Shown piece by piece: positions 38,560 through 46,683 of a stretch of DNA of 63,589 bases (positions are counted from its first letter, which is position 1; the number at the start of each line of letters is the position of its first letter). A program made the translations under genes and the position numbers. The stretch covers positions 1 to 63,589 of the forward strand of contig NZ_BBJN01000010.1 of NCBI RefSeq assembly GCF_000739555.1, written 5' to 3'. This DNA is from Halolamina rubra. GTDB lineage: Archaea; Halobacteriota; Halobacteria; Halobacteriales; Haloferacaceae. The notes below the pieces were generated by a model. That model was not told the DNA's origin. It made no database searches and saw nothing but the letters and a program-made list of their open reading frames with translations.

Positions 38560-39675
38560 TCAGGCGACCCGGTCCGCGACCAGTTCTCGAACCCGACGGT
38601 GGAAGCGATCGACGCCGAACCGGTCGGCCGGGAGCCGCGGCGTCGCCCCCGACTCGACGGCGTCGACGACGCGGTCGACGGCTTCGGGGACCGAGTCGAA
38701 CAGCCGGTCGGCGGCGCCGTCGACGACCTCCCGCTGCCCGCCGGAGTCGTGGGCGAAGGCGACCATCCCCGCGGCGACGTACTCCGCCAGCGCCATCCCG
38801 AAGTGTTCGCCGTGTTTCGTGTTGAGCCCGTAGCGGTGGCTCCCCAGCAGTTCCTCCAGCCGGTCCCGCGAAACCTCGGTGTGGAGGCTGACGTACGACC
38901 GCGCCGCCGCCGCGTCCGTCACCTCCTGGACGTACGAGCGGTACGCCTCGGCCGTCGAGCCGACGAGATGCAGGTGGAGGTCGACGCCGCGCTCCCGGAC
39001 GCCGTCGACGATCCGGACCGCGTCGAGCGTGCGGTTGTCCGGCGCGATCCGCCCGGCGGCGACGACCCCGCGCTCCCGCTCGTCCCACGGCGCTCCCGGG
39101 ATCGGGTCGACCGGCGGGTGGAGCACCGCCGGGCGCTCGCCGTACCGCGCGTCGACGTGAGCCGCCGTGTAGCCGGAGTTGGCGACCAGCGTGGCGGTCC
39201 CGGGGAGGTTCCGGTCGGCGAGCCCGGCGACCCGGGTCCAGAGCCGGTTCGAGGGCCCCCCGTCGTGGGCGCCGTCCGGCCCCGGAACGTCGGTGTTGAA
39301 CTGCGGGAAGTGGACGTACTGCACCGACGGGAGCGGGAGCGCGAACTCGTTGGCCGTGCTGACCGCGAGGTCGAACTCGGCGGCGTGGCGCCGGAACCAC
39401 CGGGTCAGCAGCGCGCTCCGGAGCGCCAGCTGCGGGCCGAACCGGTCGTCGGCCCGGGAGAGAAGCGCCGCGAGCCGGTCGCCGAGGGGCGGCCGCCGGA
39501 CGTCGACGGCCGCCGCCGTGCCGAACAGGTCGTTCAGCGTCGACAGCCGCGTGGCGGAGATCGTGAACAGCGTCACCTCGTGGCGCTCCTGGAGCGCCTC
39601 GCAGACGTGGGCACAGACCGCGTCGGCGCCGCCGCGGAAGTCGAGCGTGTTGTGGAGCACGGCGACGCGGGCCAT
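38560..39675 (-). CDS. Glycosyltransferase family 4 (GT-B) enzyme
   Basis: A 371-aa GT-B glycosyltransferase. The N-terminal part begins HNTLDFRGGADAVCAHV, a typical acceptor-side start of ALG11-like GT4 enzymes. The C-terminal half contains the sugar-nucleotide region VVAAGRIAPDN and the E-x7-E motif GEHFGMALAEYVAAG. No membrane helix is evident, so it acts at the cytoplasmic face on a lipid or polyisoprenoid carrier. It is divergent from the CDP-alcohol phosphatidyltransferase, and the pair could serve a glycolipid pathway. Confidence 0.9.
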   Translation of the reverse strand: MARVAVLHNTLDFRGGADAVCAHVCEALQERHEVTLFTISATRLSTLNDLFGTAAAVDVRRPPLGDRLAALLSRADDRFGPQLALRSALLTRWFRRHAAEFDLAVSTANEFALPLPSVQYVHFPQFNTDVPGPDGAHDGGPSNRLWTRVAGLADRNLPGTATLVANSGYTAAHVDARYGERPAVLHPPVDPIPGAPWDERERGVVAAGRIAPDNRTLDAVRIVDGVRERGVDLHLHLVGSTAEAYRSYVQEVTDAAAARSYVSLHTEVSRDRLEELLGSHRYGLNTKHGEHFGMALAEYVAAGMVAFAHDSGGQREVVDGAADRLFDSVPEAVDRVVDAVESGATPRLPADRFGVDRFHRRVRELVADRVA

Positions 39676-39846
39676 GCGCGTCCGTTCGCCGGCGGGGACA
39701 AAAGCCCTGCTCCGGTGACTCCGGGCTTTAGTAGTAGTAGGTGGTAACGTGACACGTATGACTCCCCCGCCAGCCGCCCCGGGCCCTCGTCCGCGTGGCT
39801 CCCGTGCCGGCGGCCGGCAGCGCCGCCCCGCCGACGGCGCCCGGAG

Positions 39847-40629
39847 GTGACCGGCGTGAGCAACGACGCCGCCGGCCGCGTGCTCCCGCGCCGACTCGCG
39901 GTCGAAGGCGGGCTGCTCGCCGCGGGCGCGCTCTGCCTGCTCGTCGGGGGGTACTGGGCGTTCACCACCGCCGCGAGCGTGGCCGACGCCGTCCGCTGGC
40001 TGGCGCCGACGGGCGTGGTGACGGCGTGGGCCGGGGGGTACGCCTGGACACACCGCCACTCGCTCCACGGGGCGGACGGCGTGCGGCTCGGCTCGCTGGG
40101 GCTCGCCAACTGGATCACGCTCGCCCGGGCCGTCCTGCTGGCCGGCGTCGCCGGCTTCGCCGTCGTCGACGCCGATGGCGCGCTCGCGTGGGCCCCCGCG
40201 GTCGGCTACGGGGCGGCCGTGGCGCTCGACGGCGTCGACGGCGCGGTCGCCCGGTCGGTCGGCACCGAGACGCGGCTGGGCGAGCGCCTCGACATGGCCG
40301 TCGACACGACCGGGTTCGTGGTCGCGCCGCTGGTCGCCGTCGCGTGGGGGCTGCTCCCGGCATGGTACCTCTCGCTGTCGGCCGCGCGGTACTGTTACCG
40401 CGGCGGGCTGGCCCTCTGGCGGCGCTCGGGGCGCACCGTCGGCCCGCTCCCGCCCAGCCGGCTGCGGCGCCCGCTCGCGGCGCTCCAGATGGCGTTTCTC
40501 ACCGTCGCCCTCCTCCCCCCGGCGCCGACGCCGCTGGTCCGGGCGGTCGCCCCCGTCGTGCTGCTCCCCTCGCTGACCGTGTTCGCCCGGGACTGGCTCG
40601 CGGTGACGATGTCACCGTCGGAAGACTAA
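39847..40629 (+). CDS. CDP-alcohol phosphatidyltransferase family protein
   Basis: A 260-aa membrane enzyme with about six helices. The signature D-x2-DG-x2-AR-x8-G-x3-D-x3-D is complete (LDGVDGAVARSVGTETRLGE, then RLDMAVD). It transfers a CDP-activated lipid to an alcohol; for archaea that could be archaetidyl-glycerol or -inositol phosphate, or a related headgroup, but the acceptor is not decided. The start is GTG (39847, or 39856). A 30-codon frame (39759-39850) overlaps this start. The gene precedes the arfA operon by 25 bp, so read-through is possible. Confidence 0.9.
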   Translation: MTGVSNDAAGRVLPRRLAVEGGLLAAGALCLLVGGYWAFTTAASVADAVRWLAPTGVVTAWAGGYAWTHRHSLHGADGVRLGSLGLANWITLARAVLLAGVAGFAVVDADGALAWAPAVGYGAAVALDGVDGAVARSVGTETRLGERLDMAVDTTGFVVAPLVAVAWGLLPAWYLSLSAARYCYRGGLALWRRSGRTVGPLPPSRLRRPLAALQMAFLTVALLPPAPTPLVRAVAPVVLLPSLTVFARDWLAVTMSPSED

Positions 40630-40654
40630 TTTCCGCACGAACCGATGTGGTACT

Positions 40655-41437
40655 GTGACACACGCCGACGACGCCGTCGTGCAGTTCTCGCTCGTCCAAC
40701 TGGACGACTACGGCCCGTGGACGGTGACCCCCGAACCGCGCCCCGAGCCCTCGCTCCAGGCGCTGCAGGCCCGCCTGTACGCCGACCTCGCCGACTTCGT
40801 CGGGAGCCGCGACGGCTACGTGTTCCCCGGCCGGTACGACAACATGATCGCGGTGACGAACCGGATCCCGCCCGGGGAACACCGTCGGTTCCAGGAGCTC
40901 GTCCGGAACCGCTACCCGATCACCGCGAGCGTCGGCGTCGGCACCGGGGGTACGCCCGCCGACGCGCTCGGCGCTGCGACCGAGGCGCTGCAGGCGACCG
41001 GGAGCGCCCAGGACGCCGCCCGGACCGAGCGGCTGGCGACCGACTGCGAGGCCGACCCGGCCGGCCCGCTCACCGTCGCCCACTTCGACGTGGTCGACGC
41101 TACCGGCCGGTACACGGACCGGGAGCACGCGCTCGACGCCGAGCGCCGGATCCGGCGGGCGGTCGTCGAGCTCACCGACCGGATGCGCGAGCACGGCGCG
41201 GTCACGTCGTTCGTCGGCGGCGACAACGCGATCGCGGTCTGTCCGGATCTCGCCGACGGGACGTACGACGACGTGCTCGCCGGGGTGCGCGACGCCACGG
41301 GCGTCGAGCTCCGCGTCGGCGTCGGCCGCGGCGACACCGCCCAGTCGGCGGGACAGGCGGCGAAACACGCACTGGAGACCGGCCGCGACACCGGCGACTG
41401 GGTGGTGACGGCCGCCACGGCGAGCACGGATGACTGA
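40655..41437 (+). CDS. arfA: GTP cyclohydrolase III (ArfA type, archaeal riboflavin/F420 pathway)
   Basis: A 260-aa enzyme that opens GTP to the formylamino pyrimidine used for riboflavin and deazaflavin. The N-terminal half has FSLVQLDDYGPWT and GRYDNMIAVTN, and the C-terminal half TSFVGGDNAIAVCPDL. Both halves repeat the same cyclase-like ferredoxin fold. The start is GTG. Its stop overlaps the next ATG by 8 nt (41430-41437), opening a tight operon with an MDR protein, a PTPS-like protein and a methyltransferase. Other riboflavin genes (ribB, rbkR) lie about 10 kb away. Confidence 0.93.
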   Translation: MTHADDAVVQFSLVQLDDYGPWTVTPEPRPEPSLQALQARLYADLADFVGSRDGYVFPGRYDNMIAVTNRIPPGEHRRFQELVRNRYPITASVGVGTGGTPADALGAATEALQATGSAQDAARTERLATDCEADPAGPLTVAHFDVVDATGRYTDREHALDAERRIRRAVVELTDRMREHGAVTSFVGGDNAIAVCPDLADGTYDDVLAGVRDATGVELRVGVGRGDTAQSAGQAAKHALETGRDTGDWVVTAATASTDD

Positions 41438-42446
41438 CAGCGCGCGATCGCTCTACTTCGAGCGGCCGGGCGAGGTCGCGGTGCGCGAGGAGCCCCGGGC
41501 GTCGCCCGGCGCCGACGAGGTGGCCGTCGAGACGGTCGTCTCCGGGATCAGCCCCGGCACCGAGATGCTCGTCTACGAGGGGAACGTGCCCGAGGAGATG
41601 GCCGTCGACGACACGATCGACACGCTCTCGGGCACGTTCGGCTACCCGGTCCAGTACGGCTACGCCGCCGTCGGTCGCGTGACGACGACGGGCGAGCACG
41701 TCGACGACGACTGGGTCGGCGAGCTCGCCTTCGCGTTCAACCCCCACGAGAGCCAGTTCACCGTCGCCCCCGAGGCGCTCCAGCCCGTGCCCGACGGGAT
41801 CGACCCCGAGACGGCGACGCTGTTCCCGACCGCCGAGACGGCGGTGAACCTCGTGCTCGACGCGGCGCCGCGGGTCGGCGAGCGCGTCGTCGTGTTCGGC
41901 GCCGGCCCGATCGGGCTCGCGACGACGGCGCTGCTGTCGACGTTCCCGCTGGAGTCGCTGACCGTCGTCGACCCCGTGGCCCGGCGGCGCGAGATCGCGG
42001 CGGAGCTGGGCGCGACGGTCACGGAGACGCCGGCGGGCATCCGGGACACCGAGTGGAGCGAGCCCGCCGGCGCCGACTGCTGTATCGAGGTGTCGGGCAA
42101 CCCGGAGGCGCTCGACGACGTCATCGGCGCCGTCGGCTACGACGGCCGCGTGGTGATCGGTTCGTGGTACGGCACGAAGCCGGCGGAGCTGGGGCTTGGC
42201 GGCCGGTTCCACCGCGAGCGGATCGACATGCGCTCGAGCCAGGTGAGCACCATCGCGCCAGCCGACCGCGGGCGCTGGACGAAGGCGCGCCGGATGGATC
42301 GGGCGATCGACCTCGTCAGGGACCAGGACCTCGGCCGGCTCGTCACCCACAGCGTCCCCTTCGCCGACGCGCCGGCCGCCTACGAACTGCTGCGCGAGAA
42401 CGACGACGCGCTCGCCACCGTGTTCACGTACGATCGGGGTGAATGA
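41430..42446 (+). CDS. MDR oxidoreductase, BchC-like, without classical zinc ligands
   Basis: A 338-aa medium-chain dehydrogenase/reductase with Rossmann motif VVVFGAGPIGLATTALL near 150-165. The region that normally holds the catalytic zinc Cys and the GHE motif reads SGISPGTEMLVYEG and QYGYAAVGRV, so neither the Cys nor the GH(E) is present. This resembles BchC-type and other zinc-free MDRs. It overlaps arfA by 8 nt and the PTPS gene by 4 nt (ATGA), so translation is coupled. A role in pterin or flavin-linked redox chemistry is inference from context. Confidence 0.87.
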   Translation: MTDSARSLYFERPGEVAVREEPRASPGADEVAVETVVSGISPGTEMLVYEGNVPEEMAVDDTIDTLSGTFGYPVQYGYAAVGRVTTTGEHVDDDWVGELAFAFNPHESQFTVAPEALQPVPDGIDPETATLFPTAETAVNLVLDAAPRVGERVVVFGAGPIGLATTALLSTFPLESLTVVDPVARRREIAAELGATVTETPAGIRDTEWSEPAGADCCIEVSGNPEALDDVIGAVGYDGRVVIGSWYGTKPAELGLGGRFHRERIDMRSSQVSTIAPADRGRWTKARRMDRAIDLVRDQDLGRLVTHSVPFADAPAAYELLRENDDALATVFTYDRGE

Positions 42447-42829
42447 CCAGTATGTACGAACTCTCCGTCTCCCGTGACTTCGTCGCACAGCACTACCTCA
42501 CCGTCCCGGACCCGGGCCCGGTCGAGGGCGAACCCCACAGCCACCAGTACGAGGTCGACGTGCGCTTCGCCGGCCCCGAACTGAACGAGTACGGCTACCT
42601 CGTCGACATCGACGCCGTCGAGGCCGCGCTCGACGAGCTGACGGAACGCTACCGCGACGAGCTCCTCAACGACCTGCCGGCGTTCGCGGGCAACCCCAGC
42701 GTCGAGCGGTTCGCCCGGGTGTTCGCCGACGCGGTGGCCGAGCGCCTCGACGCGCCGACGCCCGAGCGCCTCACCGTCCGGCTGTGGGAGGACGAGATCG
42801 CGTGGGCGAGCTACGAGCGGTCGCTCTGA
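42443..42829 (+). CDS. 6-pyruvoyl-tetrahydropterin synthase-like protein (COG0720), altered active site
   Basis: A 128-aa T-fold protein. Zinc histidines are kept: H17, H32 and H34 (HSHQYEV). The catalytic Cys, normally four residues before the first His of the HGH pair, is Glu28. The usual DH dyad (LDHxxLN) reads RDELLND, so the catalytic His is also missing. Glu in place of Cys is the hallmark of PTPS-III proteins that make 6-hydroxymethyl-dihydropterin. It is coupled to the MDR gene by an ATGA overlap. Function is open: pterin, folate branch or a new reaction. Confidence 0.82.
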   Translation: MTSMYELSVSRDFVAQHYLTVPDPGPVEGEPHSHQYEVDVRFAGPELNEYGYLVDIDAVEAALDELTERYRDELLNDLPAFAGNPSVERFARVFADAVAERLDAPTPERLTVRLWEDEIAWASYERSL

Positions 42830-42832
42830 CCG

Positions 42833-43669
42833 ATGGAGCACGCCAACGTCCGGTATCTGGAGGCGAAACGGGGCGTCGACGACCGGGCGCTGAACCGCCG
42901 GGTCCGGGACCGCCTGCTCGCCGACCTCCCCCCGGCGCCCGAGATCGTCGAGTTCGCGGCCGGCACGGGGGTGACGCTCCCCCGGCTGGTCGAGTGGGGC
43001 GTCACCGAGTTCGACTACCTAGGTATCGAGCGGGACGCCGACCTCGTCAGCTACGCCCGCGACCGCCGGGCCGCGGATCTCGCCGACGCGGTCGGCGGCG
43101 TCACGCCAACGGAGCAGGGGTTCCGCGCCGGCGACGCGACCGTCGCGTTCCGGACTGGCGACGCGCTGGCCGTCGACGACGGCGACGCCGACCTCGTCGT
43201 CGCGCAGGCGTTCGCCGACCTCGTCCCGCACGACGACCTGCTCGCGGCCGCCGAGCGCGCGCTCGGGCCGGACGGGCTGCTCTACCTGCCGATCACCTTC
43301 GACGGCGGGACGCTGTTCCAGCCGGACCACCCGGCGGACGACCGTGTCGAGGCGGCGTACCACGATCGGATCGCCGCCGAACCCGGGCGGGACCCCCGCG
43401 CGGGACGCCACCTGCTCGACCGCTGTCGGGCCGCCGACGGCGATCTGCTCGGGGCTGGCGCGTCCGACTGGATCGTGCGACCGATCGAGGGGGAGTACCC
43501 GGGCGACGAGGGGTTCTTCCTCTCCAGAATCCTCGAGTTCGTGGCCGACGCGCTCGACGGGGCGAACGTCGACGGCGCAACTGACTGGATCGAGACGCGC
43601 CGTCGCCAGCTCGCGGCGGGCGAGCTCACCTACGTCGCCCACCAGTACGACCTGCTGTACGCGCCCTGA
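42833..43669 (+). CDS. Class I SAM-dependent methyltransferase of the arfA operon
   Basis: A 278-aa protein starting 3 bp after the PTPS-like gene. Motif I is VEFAAGTGVTLPRL; motif II acid in YLGIERDADLV; motif IV region DADLVVAQAFADLVPHDD. The final part has EGEYPGDEGFFLSRILEF. The substrate is not known. As the fourth gene of the arfA-MDR-PTPS unit, methylation of a pterin-related product is a reasonable inference, not proven. Confidence 0.83.
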   Translation: MEHANVRYLEAKRGVDDRALNRRVRDRLLADLPPAPEIVEFAAGTGVTLPRLVEWGVTEFDYLGIERDADLVSYARDRRAADLADAVGGVTPTEQGFRAGDATVAFRTGDALAVDDGDADLVVAQAFADLVPHDDLLAAAERALGPDGLLYLPITFDGGTLFQPDHPADDRVEAAYHDRIAAEPGRDPRAGRHLLDRCRAADGDLLGAGASDWIVRPIEGEYPGDEGFFLSRILEFVADALDGANVDGATDWIETRRRQLAAGELTYVAHQYDLLYAP

Positions 43670-43673
43670 GGCG

Positions 43674-44060
43674 CTACTCGCGCCGGTAGAGGAGCGCCAG
43701 CACGACGATCAGCGCCAGCTGCGCCAGCTTGTCGACGGCGCCGATCCCGCCCACGTCGGCGGGGAACGCCTTGTCGCCGGCGGCGAAGTTGAGGTAGTAC
43801 CAGAGCACGATCTGGCCGGCGGTGAACGGGATCCCCAGCCCGTACAACAGCCGTCGCCGGTAGTTCACGAGGACGGCCGCGACCGCCAGGAGGAACACCA
43901 CCCCCGCGAAGAGGAACGACAGCCCCAGCGGCTCGGGCGCGAAGCTCACGCCCAGGATCACGTGGACCACCCCGCTGACCAGGGCGAGCGCGATCCCGAG
44001 GTAGTGCAGCGACCCGAGCCCGTCGAGATCGACCGTGCCGCCGTTCGTGGCAGTGCTCAT
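43674..44060 (-). CDS. Four-helix membrane protein, unknown function
   Basis: A 128-aa haloarchaeal membrane protein with four predicted helices (about 18-38, 45-64, 72-92 and 104-124). Visible stretches: SLHYLGIALALVSGVVHVIL and GLGIPFTAGQIVLWYYLNF. It converges with the methyltransferase gene, the stops being 4 bp apart. No motif gives a function. It may belong to one of the small DUF families of integral membrane proteins. Confidence 0.78.
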   Translation of the reverse strand: MSTATNGGTVDLDGLGSLHYLGIALALVSGVVHVILGVSFAPEPLGLSFLFAGVVFLLAVAAVLVNYRRRLLYGLGIPFTAGQIVLWYYLNFAAGDKAFPADVGGIGAVDKLAQLALIVVLALLYRRE

Positions 44061-44156
44061 ACCGGTACGTACGAGCGCGTGCTAATAAATCACAACCCAC
44101 GGGCTCCGCCCGCGGGCGACGGAACGTAGAAGCGCCCGGCCGGCCAACACGTCACC

Positions 44157-44615
44157 GTGCTGTTCCCGACTCACCTCGCCGTCGCCGTCCTGCTCGGGCG
44201 GCGGCTCCGGCTGTCGACGGCGTGGCTGCTCGTCGGCGCCGCGCTGCCCGACGTCGTCGACAAGTCGCTGGCGACGCTGGGCGTCGTCGACCTGTTCCAC
44301 ACGGTCGGCCACTCCGGGCTGCTGCTCGTCGTCGCGATCCCCGTGGCCTACGCCGGGCGGTCGGGGCTCGCGCTCGCGGTCGGCTGGGGGACCCACCTGC
44401 TCGCCGACGCGTTCCAGATCGTGCTCAACGGGCGGCCGACCGACGCGCTGTTTCTGGGCTGGCCGCTCGTGGTGCCGCCGACGCCGATGGCGCTCCCGCC
44501 GCTGGCGTTCGCCCGGCAGTACCTCTGGTCGCCCGCCTTCTTCGTCGAGCTCGGTATCTGGGCCGCGCTGGCGGCGGCGGTCGTCGCCGAGCGCCGGCGT
44601 CGGCCGAGCGAGTAG
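44157..44615 (+). CDS. Membrane-bound metal-dependent hydrolase-like protein (YdjM/DUF457-like)
   Basis: A 152-aa membrane protein with GTG start and about four helices. Possible metal ligands follow the YdjM pattern: FPTHLAVAV (His), LPDVVDK (Asp), DLFHTVGHSG (His, His), and GTHLLADAFQ (His and Asp). This group is usually annotated as inner-membrane hydrolases without known substrate. It is divergent from the four-helix protein. Confidence 0.75.
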   Translation: MLFPTHLAVAVLLGRRLRLSTAWLLVGAALPDVVDKSLATLGVVDLFHTVGHSGLLLVVAIPVAYAGRSGLALAVGWGTHLLADAFQIVLNGRPTDALFLGWPLVVPPTPMALPPLAFARQYLWSPAFFVELGIWAALAAAVVAERRRRPSE

Positions 44616-44697
44616 CGCCCGCGTCAGTGGCCTTTCACCACCGGCAGGAGTGCCGCTCCCACCCGGGTTTATGCAGTGACGGCCCGTCGCCCGAGCC

Positions 44698-46683
44698 GTG
44701 AACTGCCTGTTCGTCGGCGCCGGTGCGGTCGCCGAGCAGTACGCCGCCGCGCTCCCCGAGAGCCCGCTGACGCTCGCGGGCGTCTGCGATCTCGACGCCG
44801 ACCGCGCCGCCGAGTTCGCGGCGGCGCGGGACTGCGCCGCGTTCGCCGACCTCGACGCGGCCCTCGCCGAGACCGACGCCGAGATCGTGGTGAACCTCAC
44901 CAGCCACGCCGCCCACGCGGGCGTCACCCGGAGCTGCCTCGACGCCGGCGTCCACGTGTACAGCGAGAAACCGCTGGCGCTCGACGCCGACGCCGCCCGT
45001 GACCTGCTCGATCGCGCCGAGAACGCGGGCCTCGGTCTCGCCTGCGCGCCGATCACACCGGACTGCGACGCCCAGCGCATCGCGGCCCGGGCGATCGGGG
45101 ACGGCAGGCTCGGCCGGGTCGGGCTGGCGACCGCCCACGCCCACGTCGGCCGCGTCACGGAGTGGCACGACCGCCCGGACTCCTTCCTCGAGGTGGGCCC
45201 GCTGTACGACGGCGGGGTGTACCCGCTCTCGCTGCTGGTCGCGTGGTTCGGGCCAGCGACCGAGGTGCGGGTCGCCGACGCGCTCGACACCTGGCCCGAG
45301 CGCGAGGAACAGTCACCGACGGCGCCGAGCCACGTCGAGGCGACGATCGCGTTCGCCGACGGGCCGACGGCGCGGCTGACCGCGAGCTTCTACGTCCCCC
45401 ACCGCGCGCGGGAGTTCTACGGGCTGGAGCTCCACGGCGACGACGGCTCGCTCTCCCTCGACGACGCCGGCGCGATGACCGCCGAACGGGACTCTGTGTC
45501 GTTCGGCCGCGCGGGCCGGGAGTACACCCCGATGCCGCCACAAGCCCCCGCAGATGGGTCGACGCATCTCGACGGCGTCGAGCGGTTCGCGGCCGCGATC
45601 GCGGACGGCCGCCGGCCGCGCGAGCGTGCCCGCCGCGGCGCCCACGTCGTCGCGATCTGCGAGGCGATCGAGACCGCCGCGGCTGAGAGCGGACCGGTGT
45701 CGATCCCGGACTGCGGCGCGACCGCCGACCCCGGCCCCGCACCGGTCGTCCGGCCCGAAGCCGAGCAGCGCCGGGGGGCGTCGACGACCGGGGTCGCCCG
45801 GTCGAGCGCGATCAGGCTGCCCAGCGTGGGGTTCGGCTGCTCGCGCTACCGCGACGGCGAGTACGTCGACCGTGAGGAGAGCGTCGCGACGGCGCTCGAC
45901 GCCGGCTACCGGCTGCTCGACTCGGCGGAGCTGTACGGCAACGAGCATCGGATCGGCGACCTGCTCGCCGCGCCCGGCGCACCGGAGCGCGAGTCGCTGT
46001 TCCTGCTCGGGAAAGTCTGGAACACCAACCACGAGCACGTTCTCGAAGCCTGCCGGGGGAGCCTCGACGAACTCGGCGTCGACGCGTTCGACTGCTACGC
46101 GCTCCACTGGCCCGACTCGTGGGCGTACCGGGGGGCGCTCGAACGGCTGGCCGAGAAACCCGTCGATGCGGCGGAGGAACTGACGTTCCCGGCGGAGGAG
46201 TCCGGGGAGCGCGCGACCGCCGACCTCTCGCTCGCGGAGTCGTGGCGCAACCTCGAAGCCGCCCACGAACAGGGGCTCGCTCGGACGCTGGGCGTCTGTA
46301 ACGTCGACCGCGAGCAGCTGGCGACCGTACTCGCCGTTGCGAACGTGCCGCCCGCGGTGGTCCAGATCGAGCGCCACCCCTACCAGCCGCGGTCTGAGCT
46401 GGTCGAGTTCTGCCACGACCGCGGGATCCGGGTGATCGCGCACTCCCCGCTGTCGGCGCCGGGGCTGCTCGACGAGTCGGTACTGGCGGAGATCGCGGCC
46501 GAGCGGGACTGCTCCCCCGCCGCGGTCGTCGTCGCCTGGAACGTCACCGCGGGCGTGGTGCCGATCCCCGCCTCGAACGACTCCGAGCACGTCGTCGACA
46601 ACCTCCACGCGGGGAGCCTGCGGCTGGACGCGTCGGAGATGCGGCGGATCGCGACGCTCGCGGACCCCGCGTTCGAGCGCTAG
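44698..46683 (+). CDS. Gfo/Idh/MocA oxidoreductase fused to an aldo/keto reductase
   Basis: A 661-aa two-enzyme protein with GTG start. Residues 1-340: Gfo/Idh/MocA sugar dehydrogenase with Rossmann VGAGAVAEQY, the EKPLA motif and the C-terminal substrate domain. A Pro/Ala-rich linker (about 341-375) follows. Residues about 376-661: aldo/keto reductase with the tetrad DSAELYGNE (Asp, Tyr), GKVWN (Lys) and LHWPDSW (His), and NADPH-side PIPASNDSEH. Both halves look complete, so a bifunctional NAD(P)H enzyme for sugar or polyol interconversion is likely. The stop overlaps the convergent rio1 stop. Confidence 0.88.
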   Translation: MNCLFVGAGAVAEQYAAALPESPLTLAGVCDLDADRAAEFAAARDCAAFADLDAALAETDAEIVVNLTSHAAHAGVTRSCLDAGVHVYSEKPLALDADAARDLLDRAENAGLGLACAPITPDCDAQRIAARAIGDGRLGRVGLATAHAHVGRVTEWHDRPDSFLEVGPLYDGGVYPLSLLVAWFGPATEVRVADALDTWPEREEQSPTAPSHVEATIAFADGPTARLTASFYVPHRAREFYGLELHGDDGSLSLDDAGAMTAERDSVSFGRAGREYTPMPPQAPADGSTHLDGVERFAAAIADGRRPRERARRGAHVVAICEAIETAAAESGPVSIPDCGATADPGPAPVVRPEAEQRRGASTTGVARSSAIRLPSVGFGCSRYRDGEYVDREESVATALDAGYRLLDSAELYGNEHRIGDLLAAPGAPERESLFLLGKVWNTNHEHVLEACRGSLDELGVDAFDCYALHWPDSWAYRGALERLAEKPVDAAEELTFPAEESGERATADLSLAESWRNLEAAHEQGLARTLGVCNVDREQLATVLAVANVPPAVVQIERHPYQPRSELVEFCHDRGIRVIAHSPLSAPGLLDESVLAEIAAERDCSPAAVVVAWNVTAGVVPIPASNDSEHVVDNLHAGSLRLDASEMRRIATLADPAFER

